From NCBI GenBank assembly GCA_903870415.1, contig CAIQDA010000084.1:1-47550 (forward strand): 47,550 bases of DNA, read 5' to 3'. The stretch is from an uncultured delta proteobacterium. Lineage in GTDB: Bacteria; Myxococcota_A; Polyangia; Polyangiales; Polyangiaceae. Positions 37,025-46,341 of this stretch are shown here, piece by piece (the stretch's first letter is position 1; each line of letters opens with the position of its first letter). Below the pieces are notes generated by a model that ran no database searches, was not told the DNA's origin, and saw only the letters and a list, made by a program, of their open reading frames with translations. The translations under genes and the position numbers were made by a program.

Positions 37025-37228
37025 TTACTGAGCCGCCCCGTTGATGCCGCTCACGGAGCCTGCTTGCTCGTCCACCTTGGCGCGCACGTTGTTCCCGAAG
37101 GCCTTGAAGCCCGCGATGGCGATGAGCGCGATGACGCCGACGAGGATGATGTACTCGACGAGGTTCGCGCCGCGGGTGTCGGAGAGGAGGGTGCGGGGGG
37201 ACGAAAGTCGCATGGCACTTTGCATCAT
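37025..37228 (-). CDS. Flp family type IVb pilin (orphan)
   Basis: DTRGANLVEYIILVGVIALIAIAGFKAFGNNVRAKV: G|ANLVE prepilin cleavage/E+5 motif and hydrophobic helix. Confidence 0.92.
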   Translation of the reverse strand: MMQSAMRLSSPRTLLSDTRGANLVEYIILVGVIALIAIAGFKAFGNNVRAKVDEQAGSVSGINGAAQ

Positions 37229-37322
37229 GCACGGATCATGCGCGCCCTGTCACGACCGCGCATGCAGGAAAATTCCGCTTCGAGGTGATGCACGCTCCCC
37301 GAGTCGTGCGTCGATGGACGAG

Positions 37323-37349
37323 CGACGATCCACGCCCGACGATCCACGC
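37323..37349. repeat. 13-bp direct repeat CGACGATCCACGC x2 (14-bp period) upstream of the Flp pilin gene
   Basis: Exact copies at 37323-37335 and 37337-37349. Confidence 0.8.
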
Positions 37350-37352
37350 GGG

Positions 37353-39242
37353 TCAGGCGCCGGACGCTTGGGCCACGAGGGTTGATGCGCCGTTTGCGCC
37401 GAGCACCAAAGGCACGCGCCACCAGCCGGTGAACGGTTCGCACACGGCCGCGTGGTCACGCTCACCGCACGCCATCGACTGAACGCGGAGCACAAGTTCG
37501 GAGGCGACGGGCTCCGTGCCCGAAAGCGAGACGGCGAGGGGCAGGGCAATCGCGAGGGACCCGGAGTCGGGGATAAGTCCGCGCGCTTGCGTGAACGACG
37601 GAATCACGAGGTCGCTGCGCCGAGTCACCTCGACAGTGACGGCGTAGGGCGCGCCAAGGGCGAAATGGTGGCGTCCGCCTGCGGTCACGATCACCGTGAG
37701 ATGAACGGGTCCAGGCGCGGCGTGCGCGGAGACGTGGAGGACTTCGTCGAAGAAGCGCACCACGTCCGTGGGCGCGTCGAGGGCGACCGCGGTGGAGACT
37801 GCGCGAGCGGTGATGGCGGGGGGAGCGAACGCGGAGGGGCGCACCGTGCCGTCGAGCCCCACGAGGGCGACGCGATGGCCGTTTCCATCGGCGACGAGAA
37901 GTTCTCGAGAACCAGGCAAAAAGGCTGCGCCGCTCGGCTCTTGCAGCCCCGAAACGAGCGTACGAATGGTGCCCGTGCGCAAGTCGGCGAGCTTAAGCTT
38001 GCCGTTGTACGTATCGCAAATTGCCAGCGTATGCGCTCCGTCATACGCAAGCCCCATAGGGTGTTGCAGTTGCGCTTCGCCGAAGGTCCCGTCCGCGTCG
38101 CCCCAGGTGAAAAGCGAGCCCGCGATGAGGGTTCGCGTGGCCCCGGTTTCCGCGTGAACGGCGCGCAGTGAACTCGATTCCGAATCGATCAAGAGGACAT
38201 CGTCATTGACGCGCACGAGGCCGTTCGGCTGGGAAAAAGTCGCGTCAGTTCCCGCGCCATCGAGGCGCGATTCGGCCCCGGTTCCTGCGAGCGCACGAAC
38301 GGTTCCCGCAGCGCGATCGACGACCGCGACCTGATGCGAGCCGGACATGGCGACCACGAGCCGATCGCCGAAGACGGCCACATCCCAGGGCGAACGAAGC
38401 GCGGTGCCGCACGCGGGGGTGGCGCCGAATGAGAGACTCTCGGTGCCCATGCGGCCCGTGCCCGCAACCACGCGCGCGGTCTTTCGCGCAAGGCTCACTT
38501 CCACCACCGTGTGCGTGCGCGCATCGGCGATGACGAGCAGGTCTTCGCCGTCGAACACGAGGCCCTGCGGCTCATCGAGAGGCGCGTCGACCTCAAGGCC
38601 GGGACCCACGACCGTCAGGAGCGCGCCAAGGGAATCCCACACGACGACGCGCGCGTTTCCCGTATCGGACACCGCGACGAGGCCGGCTTGCGAGCGCGCG
38701 ACCTTCGCGGGAAAACGAAAATCTGCGGCGGTCTCATGACGTGCAGAATGCAAGGACCTCGGCTCACGCGCCAGATGCCCCCGCGCCCGCGCGCGATCGA
38801 GCTCGCTTGTGACAAGCGCGTGCAGCGAGGCTTCATCGGGCTCGCCCGGGGCCACGGCTGCAATGGTTCCATCGGGACGCACGACCACCAGCGTCGGCCA
38901 CGAACGCACCGCAAAGGCATGCCACGTGCGCATCCCTTCATCGACGAGCACCGGGTGCCGAATGCGCATGCGGTCCATCGCAGCCTCCACCGCGGCCGGC
39001 TCTTGTTCGTGATCGAACTTGCCCGTGTGAACGCCAAGAACCACGACCGCCTGCCTTTCGAACCGCGATTCGAGTCGATGCAAGATGGGTGCAACATGCA
39101 TGCAGTTCACGCAGCACGAGGTAAAGAAATCGAGAATGACCACGTGGCCGCGCAAGTCGCGCAGTGACACCGGGGCCGCCGCTCCAAGCCACGTGAGCGA
39201 GGGGTCGAAATCGGGCGCGTGAATCGTCAAGGTCTCGAGCAC
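37353..39242 (-). CDS. Thioredoxin-fold plus NHL-repeat protein (NHLRC2-like)
   Basis: VVILDFFTSCCVNCMHVAPILHRLE then repeated NHL units. GTG start at 39242 preferred to the ATG at 39455, which overlaps the upstream gene. Confidence 0.88.
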   Translation of the reverse strand: MLETLTIHAPDFDPSLTWLGAAAPVSLRDLRGHVVILDFFTSCCVNCMHVAPILHRLESRFERQAVVVLGVHTGKFDHEQEPAAVEAAMDRMRIRHPVLVDEGMRTWHAFAVRSWPTLVVVRPDGTIAAVAPGEPDEASLHALVTSELDRARARGHLAREPRSLHSARHETAADFRFPAKVARSQAGLVAVSDTGNARVVVWDSLGALLTVVGPGLEVDAPLDEPQGLVFDGEDLLVIADARTHTVVEVSLARKTARVVAGTGRMGTESLSFGATPACGTALRSPWDVAVFGDRLVVAMSGSHQVAVVDRAAGTVRALAGTGAESRLDGAGTDATFSQPNGLVRVNDDVLLIDSESSSLRAVHAETGATRTLIAGSLFTWGDADGTFGEAQLQHPMGLAYDGAHTLAICDTYNGKLKLADLRTGTIRTLVSGLQEPSGAAFLPGSRELLVADGNGHRVALVGLDGTVRPSAFAPPAITARAVSTAVALDAPTDVVRFFDEVLHVSAHAAPGPVHLTVIVTAGGRHHFALGAPYAVTVEVTRRSDLVIPSFTQARGLIPDSGSLAIALPLAVSLSGTEPVASELVLRVQSMACGERDHAAVCEPFTGWWRVPLVLGANGASTLVAQASGA

Positions 39243-39292
39243 GGCCGCGACGCTAACGCAGGCGTGTTTCGTGCGCCTCTGTCGTGCGCGAC

Positions 39293-40777
39293 TCAGCCAA
39301 GCTCGTGGGGCATCACGTCTCGTGCGCTGCGAAAATGCTGCTGTGCCGAGTACGCGAAGAGGTTGGTGACCCGCGAGGTGTAGAGGCAGCCATACAGGTC
39401 GACCTGCGCGCCGAAGTTCGACGCCTCGTTGCCCTCTTTGAGCAGCGAGCCCCAATACGGATGAAAGCGCTGGGCGATGCGTCGCTCAAGGGTGTTCGAC
39501 TCGACATCGAGCTGCTTCATGCGTCCGCGGATGCGTTCGATCGCGCGCTTGAAACGCATGCGTTCTGCATCCGAACTCGGCGAGGCGTCGCGCTTGGCGA
39601 GCTCCTTGAAGCGGCTTTGGTAGAAGCGCAGATCTTCTTCGAGGTGGTCGCGCTGCTCTTCGAGACTGTCGAGAATCGCGAAGTCGTCGCGGCACGTTTC
39701 GTAGGCGTAAATCTCGCCTTCGAGCTCTTGCATCACCATGCACGTGCGCCACGCGGACTCCTTCTTCGAGCGAAGAATGTCCCCGTAGATGTGATCGCCC
39801 ACGTACAGCACTTGGTCGCCGCTGATGCCGAGGCCGCGTTCGAGGTCGTGGAGGTTGCCGCCCTCGTAGATGCGACCGCGCTCAAGGGGAAACGATGCGG
39901 GACGCACCTGGAGGCCGTCGCGCTCCATCAGTGGTCGACGCTCCTGAAAGAACGCAGGCTTCGAGGCGGCGCACACGACGACGTCGAAGAAGTTTCGCCA
40001 CTGAGGGTACTCGGGCATGAAGCCCTCAAGCAGGTACCGCATCATGGCGTCCGTGTAGGGCCACTGGGAATTCGTCAGCAGAAAGAGCTTTTTTCCAGCG
40101 CTGCGCAGCTTGTGAAGCGTGGGCGCGAGCTCCGGGTCGCGGACGACAAAGCGACCGAGGGCGGGCAAAATGGCCGCCTGGATGGTGCCGTCGTGATGGG
40201 CGCTGTCGATGGACGCGCGCACGTCCTCGAAGAGCTTTCCGTAGTCGATGGACTCGCCACGTCGCTCGAAGGCGTCCACGACGCCTGAGTATACAGCGCC
40301 TTCACATAGCGCATACAGCGTATCGATCCAGTGATACCGAGGTGTTGCCGGTCGAACGCGCTTCGAGTGGTAGAGCGTGCGAACCTCGTCGCGCGAGAGT
40401 TCGCGAAGGCCGTGGTAGGCGCGGGTCACGTTCTTGTGCCGGTCCATCTTCAGGACGTGGCCGAGCTTCTTGTCGATGAGGAGCCCGCGCACAGGGAAGT
40501 CGACGGGAAAAAGATGATCGCGCAAGTCCTCCGGGTACCCGTGCCGTGCGACGAGACGCTCGACGATGCAGCCCACCGACAGTTCGTCCATCGCCCGCTG
40601 ATCGTAGACGGCGAGCGTGTAGTCCATGTCGAACCCCACCCAGGCGATCTGGGCCATCTTGAGGTTTCGGCTGCAAAAAACCCGGCGGTGGCGCGGCAGG
40701 CTTGGCGTCGGCGTGTGGACGAACCCGTCGTCGAGGGGCAGAAGCAGCTGCACGTCGGCGGGTGGTCGGGCGCTCAT
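39293..40777 (-). CDS. HAD-IG family 5'-nucleotidase
   Basis: IAWVGFDMDYTLAVYD (HAD motif I), KLFLLTNSQWPYTDAMM, VLYVGDHIYGDILRSKK. Confidence 0.95.
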   Translation of the reverse strand: MSARPPADVQLLLPLDDGFVHTPTPSLPRHRRVFCSRNLKMAQIAWVGFDMDYTLAVYDQRAMDELSVGCIVERLVARHGYPEDLRDHLFPVDFPVRGLLIDKKLGHVLKMDRHKNVTRAYHGLRELSRDEVRTLYHSKRVRPATPRYHWIDTLYALCEGAVYSGVVDAFERRGESIDYGKLFEDVRASIDSAHHDGTIQAAILPALGRFVVRDPELAPTLHKLRSAGKKLFLLTNSQWPYTDAMMRYLLEGFMPEYPQWRNFFDVVVCAASKPAFFQERRPLMERDGLQVRPASFPLERGRIYEGGNLHDLERGLGISGDQVLYVGDHIYGDILRSKKESAWRTCMVMQELEGEIYAYETCRDDFAILDSLEEQRDHLEEDLRFYQSRFKELAKRDASPSSDAERMRFKRAIERIRGRMKQLDVESNTLERRIAQRFHPYWGSLLKEGNEASNFGAQVDLYGCLYTSRVTNLFAYSAQQHFRSARDVMPHELG

Positions 40778-40881
40778 GATGAAGTGTGGAGCCTATCGTG
40801 ACGGTGCGCCATGCGGGAAGAGAACCCACCTGTTGCCCTTTCTCGGGCTCAGGCGGTACTTATGGTGTTGGAGGACGTGGC

Positions 40882-41613
40882 GTGCAGATTCTAGTCGTCA
40901 GAACCGGAGACGCGATTGGCGAGCTCGTCGAGCGTCGCGGAGAATTTACGCGCTGGATTCGCGAAGCGGTGGCCGATGGCGGTCGTCACGAGTGGGTTGA
41001 GGTCGACGCGCGCTTCCATGCGCTCCCGGAAGCCGGCATGGGTGCGGTGATTCTTACGGGGAGCGCGGCAAGCGTCACGGAACGCGCCACGTGGATGATT
41101 CGGACGGAGAGCTGGCTGCGCACGCGCATCGAAGAAGGGTTGCCCGTTCTTGGCATTTGTTTTGGTCACCAAATGCTCGCGCAGGCCTTGGGCGGTCGCG
41201 TCGTGAAGAACCCGGCCGGTCGCGAGATCGGGACGGTCAAGGTTGCGCGCTGCGACGACGACGATCCGCTGTTTCGCGGATTGCCCCGCGAGATGGTGGT
41301 GAACTCCACGCACGTGGACACCGTTCACGATCTGCCCGCGGGTGCTCGCAATCTCGCGTCGACGAAGCTTGAGCGCCATGCGGCGTTCGCGTTGAAGAGC
41401 AACGTGTGGGGCGTGCAGTTCCACCCGGAGGTCGACGGCGACATCATGCGCGGATACATCGACGCGCGCGCACACGTGCTTCGCAGCGAGGGCATCGAGC
41501 CCGACGCGCTTCGATCCGGTTGCATCGACACGCCACACGGGGTCCAGGTGCTTCGGAACTTCGTGCGCATGGCGGCGACGCCGGACGACGTGGTCATGAG
41601 TCGCCGCGTCTGA
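40882..41613 (+). CDS. Class I glutamine amidotransferase (GMP synthase-like)
   Basis: VLGICFGHQMLAQALGG (nucleophile Cys) and VWGVQFHPEVDGD (His/Glu); GTG start at 40882. Confidence 0.92.
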   Translation: MQILVVRTGDAIGELVERRGEFTRWIREAVADGGRHEWVEVDARFHALPEAGMGAVILTGSAASVTERATWMIRTESWLRTRIEEGLPVLGICFGHQMLAQALGGRVVKNPAGREIGTVKVARCDDDDPLFRGLPREMVVNSTHVDTVHDLPAGARNLASTKLERHAAFALKSNVWGVQFHPEVDGDIMRGYIDARAHVLRSEGIEPDALRSGCIDTPHGVQVLRNFVRMAATPDDVVMSRRV

Positions 41614-41615
41614 TC

Positions 41616-41642
41616 GTTCGCCGTTCGCCGTTCGCCGTTCGC
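41616..41642. repeat. 7-bp microsatellite (GTTCGCC), ~3.8 units
   Basis: gttcgccgttcgccgttcgccgttcgc, 3 nt past the glutamine amidotransferase stop. Confidence 0.85.
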
Positions 41643-41651
41643 TGAAATGCG

Positions 41652-41673
41652 AAAAGGCGGCCCGAAGACCGCC
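41652..41673 (-). terminator. Intrinsic terminator for asd
   Basis: On the minus strand GGCGGTC-TTCG-GGCCGCC-TTTT: 7-bp stem, C(UUCG)G tetraloop, U-tract. Confidence 0.85.
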
Positions 41674-41703
41674 CTTCCTGCATGGCCGCGTGGGGCCCGT
41701 TCG

Positions 41704-42711
41704 CTACTTCTTCGCGAAGAGAACTTCAGCAATTTGCACCGCGTTGAGCGCGGCACCCTTGCGAAGATTGTCGCCCACGACCCACAGGTTGATGGCGCCG
41801 GGCACCGCGAGGTCATCGCGAACGCGGCCCACGTGAACGGCGTCTTGGCCCGTGACCGTGAGCGGCTGTGGGTGTTTTCCTGGGGCGTACGCTTCGCCGT
41901 GGAGCACGACGCCGGGCGCGTTTGCGAGGAGCTCTTTGGCCTCTTTCGCCGACATGGGTCGCTTGAATCGGCACCAAATGGCCTCCGAGTGGCCGTTGAC
42001 GACGGGAACCCGCACCGCCGTCGGCGAAACGCCAATGGAGTCGTCCCCGAGCATCTTCCGGGTTTCGTAGACCATCTTCCACTCTTCCTCGGAGTAGTCG
42101 TCGGCGCCGGCCTTCCAGTCACACAGCGTATTGAACGCGAGTATGCCTGGAAATACCTCGTGTTCCGGCGTACGGCCTTCGGCTATTGCCTTCGCTTGCG
42201 CCACGAGTTCGGTGACCGCTTCGTGCCCTTTGCCGCTCGCGGCTTGGTACGTCGAAACCACGATGTGCTCGAGCGTGGCCGCGTCGTGCAGAGGCTTGAG
42301 CGCCACGAGCATCTGAATCGTCGAGCAGTTCGGATTCGCGACAATTCCCTTGGGAATCGACTTCAGGTGATGCGCATTGACCTCGGGGACCACGAGGGGG
42401 CAATCCGGGTCCATGCGCCACGCGCTCGAGTTGTCGATGACGATGGCTCCCGCTTTCGCGGCCACCGGAGCCCACTCCTTTGAGGGGCTTGCGCCTGCGC
42501 TGAAGAGCGCCACGTCGACGCCCTGAAAGGCCTCGGCGCTCACCGCTTGAATGGCGACTTCCTCGCCGCGGAACGTGAGCGTTTTACCTGCGCTCCGCGG
42601 GCTCGCCAGGGGCACGAGCCTCTTCACGGGGAAATTGCGCTGCTCGAGGATGCGGACCATTTCCCGACCGACGGCGCCTGTTGCGCCGACCACTGCCACC
42701 GTGAAGCTCAT
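41704..42711 (-). CDS. asd: Aspartate-semialdehyde dehydrogenase
   Basis: MSFTVAVVGATGAVGREMVRILEQRNFPV; NPNCSTIQM active site; 335 aa. Confidence 0.97.
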   Translation of the reverse strand: MSFTVAVVGATGAVGREMVRILEQRNFPVKRLVPLASPRSAGKTLTFRGEEVAIQAVSAEAFQGVDVALFSAGASPSKEWAPVAAKAGAIVIDNSSAWRMDPDCPLVVPEVNAHHLKSIPKGIVANPNCSTIQMLVALKPLHDAATLEHIVVSTYQAASGKGHEAVTELVAQAKAIAEGRTPEHEVFPGILAFNTLCDWKAGADDYSEEEWKMVYETRKMLGDDSIGVSPTAVRVPVVNGHSEAIWCRFKRPMSAKEAKELLANAPGVVLHGEAYAPGKHPQPLTVTGQDAVHVGRVRDDLAVPGAINLWVVGDNLRKGAALNAVQIAEVLFAKK

Positions 42712-42805
42712 TGAAAAACCTCCAGACCTTCGTTTGCGTCGTGAACGTATGCTTGAAAAAAAACAGGGTGCAAGCGCAATTTACGCGCCGCGTCAAACGG
42801 GGGCC

Positions 42806-44203
42806 TCAGTGGCCGCTGCTCACGTGTTTGCTCGGGCGTGCGTTCCAGATCGTCAAGCAGAGCGCGAGACCGACGACGGCCACCGGGAGCATGGCGGCGG
42901 GCCACACTTTCCACGCGTCTGCAGACTTCGCTGCGGCCCCCGTGGGGAGTGCGCTCGCGTAGTAGAAGGCCTGCGCGCCGGTGCCGAGGTACACGAAGCC
43001 ATCGATGACGCCCGTGACGAGGCCCGCGTTTTTGCTGCCGCCAAAGTCCATCGACGCGGTGCCCGAGAGCATGCCGTGAACGCCGATCACGCAGAGCGAC
43101 ATGAAGACAACGCTCCACCCGAGCAGGGGTCCGTCGAGGAGCATGTACGCCGCGGCGCACCCCGCAAGCAGGCCCGCGTAAAGCACGCTCGCCACCGGCC
43201 CGCGCCGTGAGTGAAAGATGTGATCGGAGATGAAGCCCGCGAACACGCCGCCGAGGATTCCCGCGACGCACAGGAGCATTCCCCAGTTTTGGTAGACGAA
43301 CGAGCCGTCGGCGCCGATGGCCTTCGCGAACGGACGGTACTGCTTCATGACCGCCTGGCGCAGGAAGCCCGAGCAGAACTCGATGGCGACGATGATCCAG
43401 ATCACGCGCTGTGAAAACATGCGCCGCACGACGTCACGGACCGGGACCGTTCCGACTTGGCCCGCGGTCGCATCTCCGGTGTCGAAGTCCTCGAAGCCGG
43501 CTTGCGCTGGCGTGTCGCGGACAAAGACAGCGGACATCACGACGCAGATCGCGAGCACCACTGCAGGCCCCCAGAACACCGCAGCAAACCCGAGCTTGGC
43601 GAGAAGCAGGCTCCAGTCGTAAGCGAAGTAAAGGCCCAGCGAGATGAGGATGCCGAACAGGCCTCCGAGAACTCCGCGCTCGCGCACGTGGAACCACGGG
43701 GCGTTCACCTTCACGATGCTCACCGCGCCGAAACTTTGAAAGTACATGTTTGCGGCGTTGAGCAGCAGCAGGCTGTGGCGCAGGGTCTCCGGTGACGTTG
43801 CTCCGCTCGCGCCCGAGCTCATGGTGAGGGCCATGCCCACGTTCAGAAGCGACGACGCACCGGCCGCGAGCAAGATGGTCGCTCGTCCGCCCACGCGATC
43901 GGTCAGCGGTCCATTCACGAGAAACGCGATGCCGTAGACCCAGGCTCCGACGCCGTCGATCTCGTTGAATTGCTGCTTGGTGAGGAGCTGCGCTTTGTCG
44001 AGCTCGCTTACGATCGCCGAGAGGTTGTAGCGGCCGAAGTAGAGGAACGCATACGTGAGGCCGAGCGGCAGCCAGTTGCGCACGCGTCGCTGCTTGAAGG
44101 CCTCGCTGTGGCCGAGTTCGACCTTGGGCATCCGTGCGACGACGATGCCGACGGCGACGAGAAGGAGGACGATGGGGGCGAGGTGGGAGAGCCAGGACGG
44201 CAT
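42806..44203 (-). CDS. MFS transporter (organophosphate antiporter-like)
   Basis: Multi-TM; LTYAFLYFGRYNLSAIVSEL, GAWVYGIAFLVNGPLTDRVGGR. Start trimmed to MPSWLSHLAP. Confidence 0.88.
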   Translation of the reverse strand: MPSWLSHLAPIVLLLVAVGIVVARMPKVELGHSEAFKQRRVRNWLPLGLTYAFLYFGRYNLSAIVSELDKAQLLTKQQFNEIDGVGAWVYGIAFLVNGPLTDRVGGRATILLAAGASSLLNVGMALTMSSGASGATSPETLRHSLLLLNAANMYFQSFGAVSIVKVNAPWFHVRERGVLGGLFGILISLGLYFAYDWSLLLAKLGFAAVFWGPAVVLAICVVMSAVFVRDTPAQAGFEDFDTGDATAGQVGTVPVRDVVRRMFSQRVIWIIVAIEFCSGFLRQAVMKQYRPFAKAIGADGSFVYQNWGMLLCVAGILGGVFAGFISDHIFHSRRGPVASVLYAGLLAGCAAAYMLLDGPLLGWSVVFMSLCVIGVHGMLSGTASMDFGGSKNAGLVTGVIDGFVYLGTGAQAFYYASALPTGAAAKSADAWKVWPAAMLPVAVVGLALCLTIWNARPSKHVSSGH

Positions 44204-44395
44204 AGGTTCGTTGCTCCGAATCGGTGCCACTGCGCCCGCACCGCGGTTCGCCTCGGGCAAAACGATCGAGGTCACGTGTAACAGAGACCACCGGCGCGGT
44301 CATGGGCGCGTGGGGTCTTCGATGCGGGTCTCCTCCATGCGTTGCGGCGTTCCCGAGCGCGTTCCCGCGACCAAACCGCGGTAACGTTTCGTCGC

Positions 44396-45670
44396 ATGAA
44401 CCCTCACTACCGCTGGCTCCATGGCGAGCTCCCGGCTCTCGTGCGCGACGGCGTCTTGAGCGAGGAGCAGGCGAACGCGTTGCGCGAGCGCTTTGCACTT
44501 GGTGAGGAAAAATCCAAGCTTGCAGCGATCTTGCCGGGCGTCGGAATGCTGCTCGTCGGGGTCGGTGTGCTCGTCGTGTTCGGCGAGCGATGGGACCAGT
44601 TCTCACAAGCGACGCGTTCGCTCTTGGCGCTCGCACCCACGGCGCTTGCGTTTGCGTATGACCGATGGGCTGGGTCACAGGAAGGCGCAGGCGCGTCGGG
44701 TCAGCGAGAGGCGTCGGCGGCATCGCTCGTGCTCGGCGTTGCGGCGACGATGGCACTCCTTCGCTCCACCTGGGGCATTGACGTGAGCGCGCCGCGTCTA
44801 ACGTTTTGCGCGGCGGCCCTCACGCTCGTCGTGGCGTGGCAGCGTCGCGTGACGGGGCTTCACCTCGCCTACCCGCTGCTTGTGGCTCAATTCGCCCTGT
44901 CGGACGGTGGCCAGCACCGCGGCGCTGTGACGCTTCTTTCGGCGGCGATGCTCGTTGCGGCGGCACCGGCGCTTCGCGTGCGAACGGTGAGCGCCCTTGC
45001 CTCGCGCTGGCTTGCGAGCGGCTACGCCACTGCGACGCTCGTCGTCATGATGAAGGCGAGCATGGATGCGAATGCGCCGCCGACCGTCGCCCTTGCGTCG
45101 TGGGTCCTCGGTGCTCACGCGCTTTCGATCCTTGCGCTTGATTCCGCGCGGGAGCCCTTCCGCCTGATGGTGCTTTACGTGCGCGTTGCGGCGCTGCCGC
45201 TGCTGCTCATCCTCGGGTTCCGAGAGGCCTGGTCCACGGCCGGTGGGGCGATCGCCACGCTTCGTGAGCCGTCGTTGGAATCGCTGGCATTGTCCTTGTC
45301 GATGGTGGCGCCGTGGGCGCTGGCCGCAGGAGTCCTCGTCCGCCGATCGAAGGTGGATGCGCCGGTGGCGGCGTTGGCGTTCATCGTCGTCGCAGGAACG
45401 TTCGCGGCCGATAACGGTTTGTCGCGGGATGTTCTTCGTATGGTGATGATCCTACTCACGGCTGCGTGGGGGCTTGAACGCGTACGTACGGGTGTGGTCA
45501 CCTCCCGAATCGGCGAGCTGAACTTCGGTCTCGTCCTCAGCCTGGGCCTCGTGCTCGTGCAGGTTGCCGGAACGAACCTCGGTGCCGTCGTGAAAGGCCT
45601 GCTCTTCATCGCGGCGGGCCTCGCATTCCTCCTGGTGAATCGCTCGGTCCTTGCGCGGCAGAGACCATGA
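44396..45670 (+). CDS. DUF2157-like multi-pass membrane protein
   Basis: WLHGELPALVRDGVLSEEQANALRERF...AILPGVGMLLVGVGVLVVFGERWDQFS; many TM segments. Confidence 0.8.
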   Translation: MNPHYRWLHGELPALVRDGVLSEEQANALRERFALGEEKSKLAAILPGVGMLLVGVGVLVVFGERWDQFSQATRSLLALAPTALAFAYDRWAGSQEGAGASGQREASAASLVLGVAATMALLRSTWGIDVSAPRLTFCAAALTLVVAWQRRVTGLHLAYPLLVAQFALSDGGQHRGAVTLLSAAMLVAAAPALRVRTVSALASRWLASGYATATLVVMMKASMDANAPPTVALASWVLGAHALSILALDSAREPFRLMVLYVRVAALPLLLILGFREAWSTAGGAIATLREPSLESLALSLSMVAPWALAAGVLVRRSKVDAPVAALAFIVVAGTFAADNGLSRDVLRMVMILLTAAWGLERVRTGVVTSRIGELNFGLVLSLGLVLVQVAGTNLGAVVKGLLFIAAGLAFLLVNRSVLARQRP

Positions 45671-46341
45671 TAGGGGCGACGAGCATGAGTGCAGCGAAGC
45701 TGACGTTCGACGAGCGGGGCCTGATTCCAGTGGTCGTCCAAGACCGGCTCACAGGTGAGGTGCGCATGGTGGCGTGGGCGAACGCCGAGGCGCTGCGCCA
45801 CACGGACGAGACGCGGCAGGCCACGTTCTGGAGTCGCTCACGCGCCGAGTTGTGGGTCAAAGGCGCCACGAGCGGCCACGTGATGACGGTGCATGACATT
45901 CTCGTCGACTGCGACGGCGACACGCTTCTCTACCTCGTCGACGCCGCAGGACCGAGCTGCCACACGGGGGCCGAAAGCTGCTTTTTTACGCCTCTCCACG
46001 AGGTCGACGCGCCGGCGGCTCGCGCTCCATTTTCGCTCAAGCTCGAAGGTGAAATTGCTTCGCGGCGTCACGCGACGGGCAAGGCCAGCTACGTGAAAAG
46101 TCTCCTCGACGGTGGTGCCGAGGCCATTGGCGCAAAGGTTCGAGAAGAGGCCGACGAGTTCGCTCGGGCCCTCGACGCGGAAGCCGACGATCGCGTCAGC
46201 TCCGAAGCCGCCGATCTCCTCTTTCACGTTCTCGTCGGGCTTGAGAGCCGCGGACTGCGTTTGCGCCAGGTGCTCGCCACGCTCGCGAAGCGATTCGGTC
46301 GCGGTGGTCACGAGGAAAAAGCCTCGCGTGCAAAACCATGA
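45667..46341 (+). CDS. hisIE: Bifunctional phosphoribosyl-AMP cyclohydrolase / phosphoribosyl-ATP pyrophosphatase
   Basis: VRMVAWANAEALRHTDETRQATFWSRSRAELWVKGATSGH, CHTGAESCFF; C-terminal EVREEADEF-type HisE region (KVREEADEFARAL). ATGA overlap with the DUF2157 gene. Confidence 0.95.
   Translation: MIGATSMSAAKLTFDERGLIPVVVQDRLTGEVRMVAWANAEALRHTDETRQATFWSRSRAELWVKGATSGHVMTVHDILVDCDGDTLLYLVDAAGPSCHTGAESCFFTPLHEVDAPAARAPFSLKLEGEIASRRHATGKASYVKSLLDGGAEAIGAKVREEADEFARALDAEADDRVSSEAADLLFHVLVGLESRGLRLRQVLATLAKRFGRGGHEEKASRAKP

Noticed and set aside
35431-37044. 537-aa plus-strand ORF
   Set aside because: Antisense shadow of the Cys-rich lipoprotein gene.
39090-39100. TGCA-ACA-TGCA and similar TGYA-N3-TRCA sites with non-TTC cores (also 1210, 14660, 21464, 24196, 30765, 37221)
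   Set aside because: Used as background controls: diverse cores with no single core strongly enriched, so not counted as copies of the dispersed motif.
43434-44756. 440-aa minus-strand ORF
   Set aside because: Alternate frame of the MFS gene plus antisense of DUF2157; Arg-rich, no domain.
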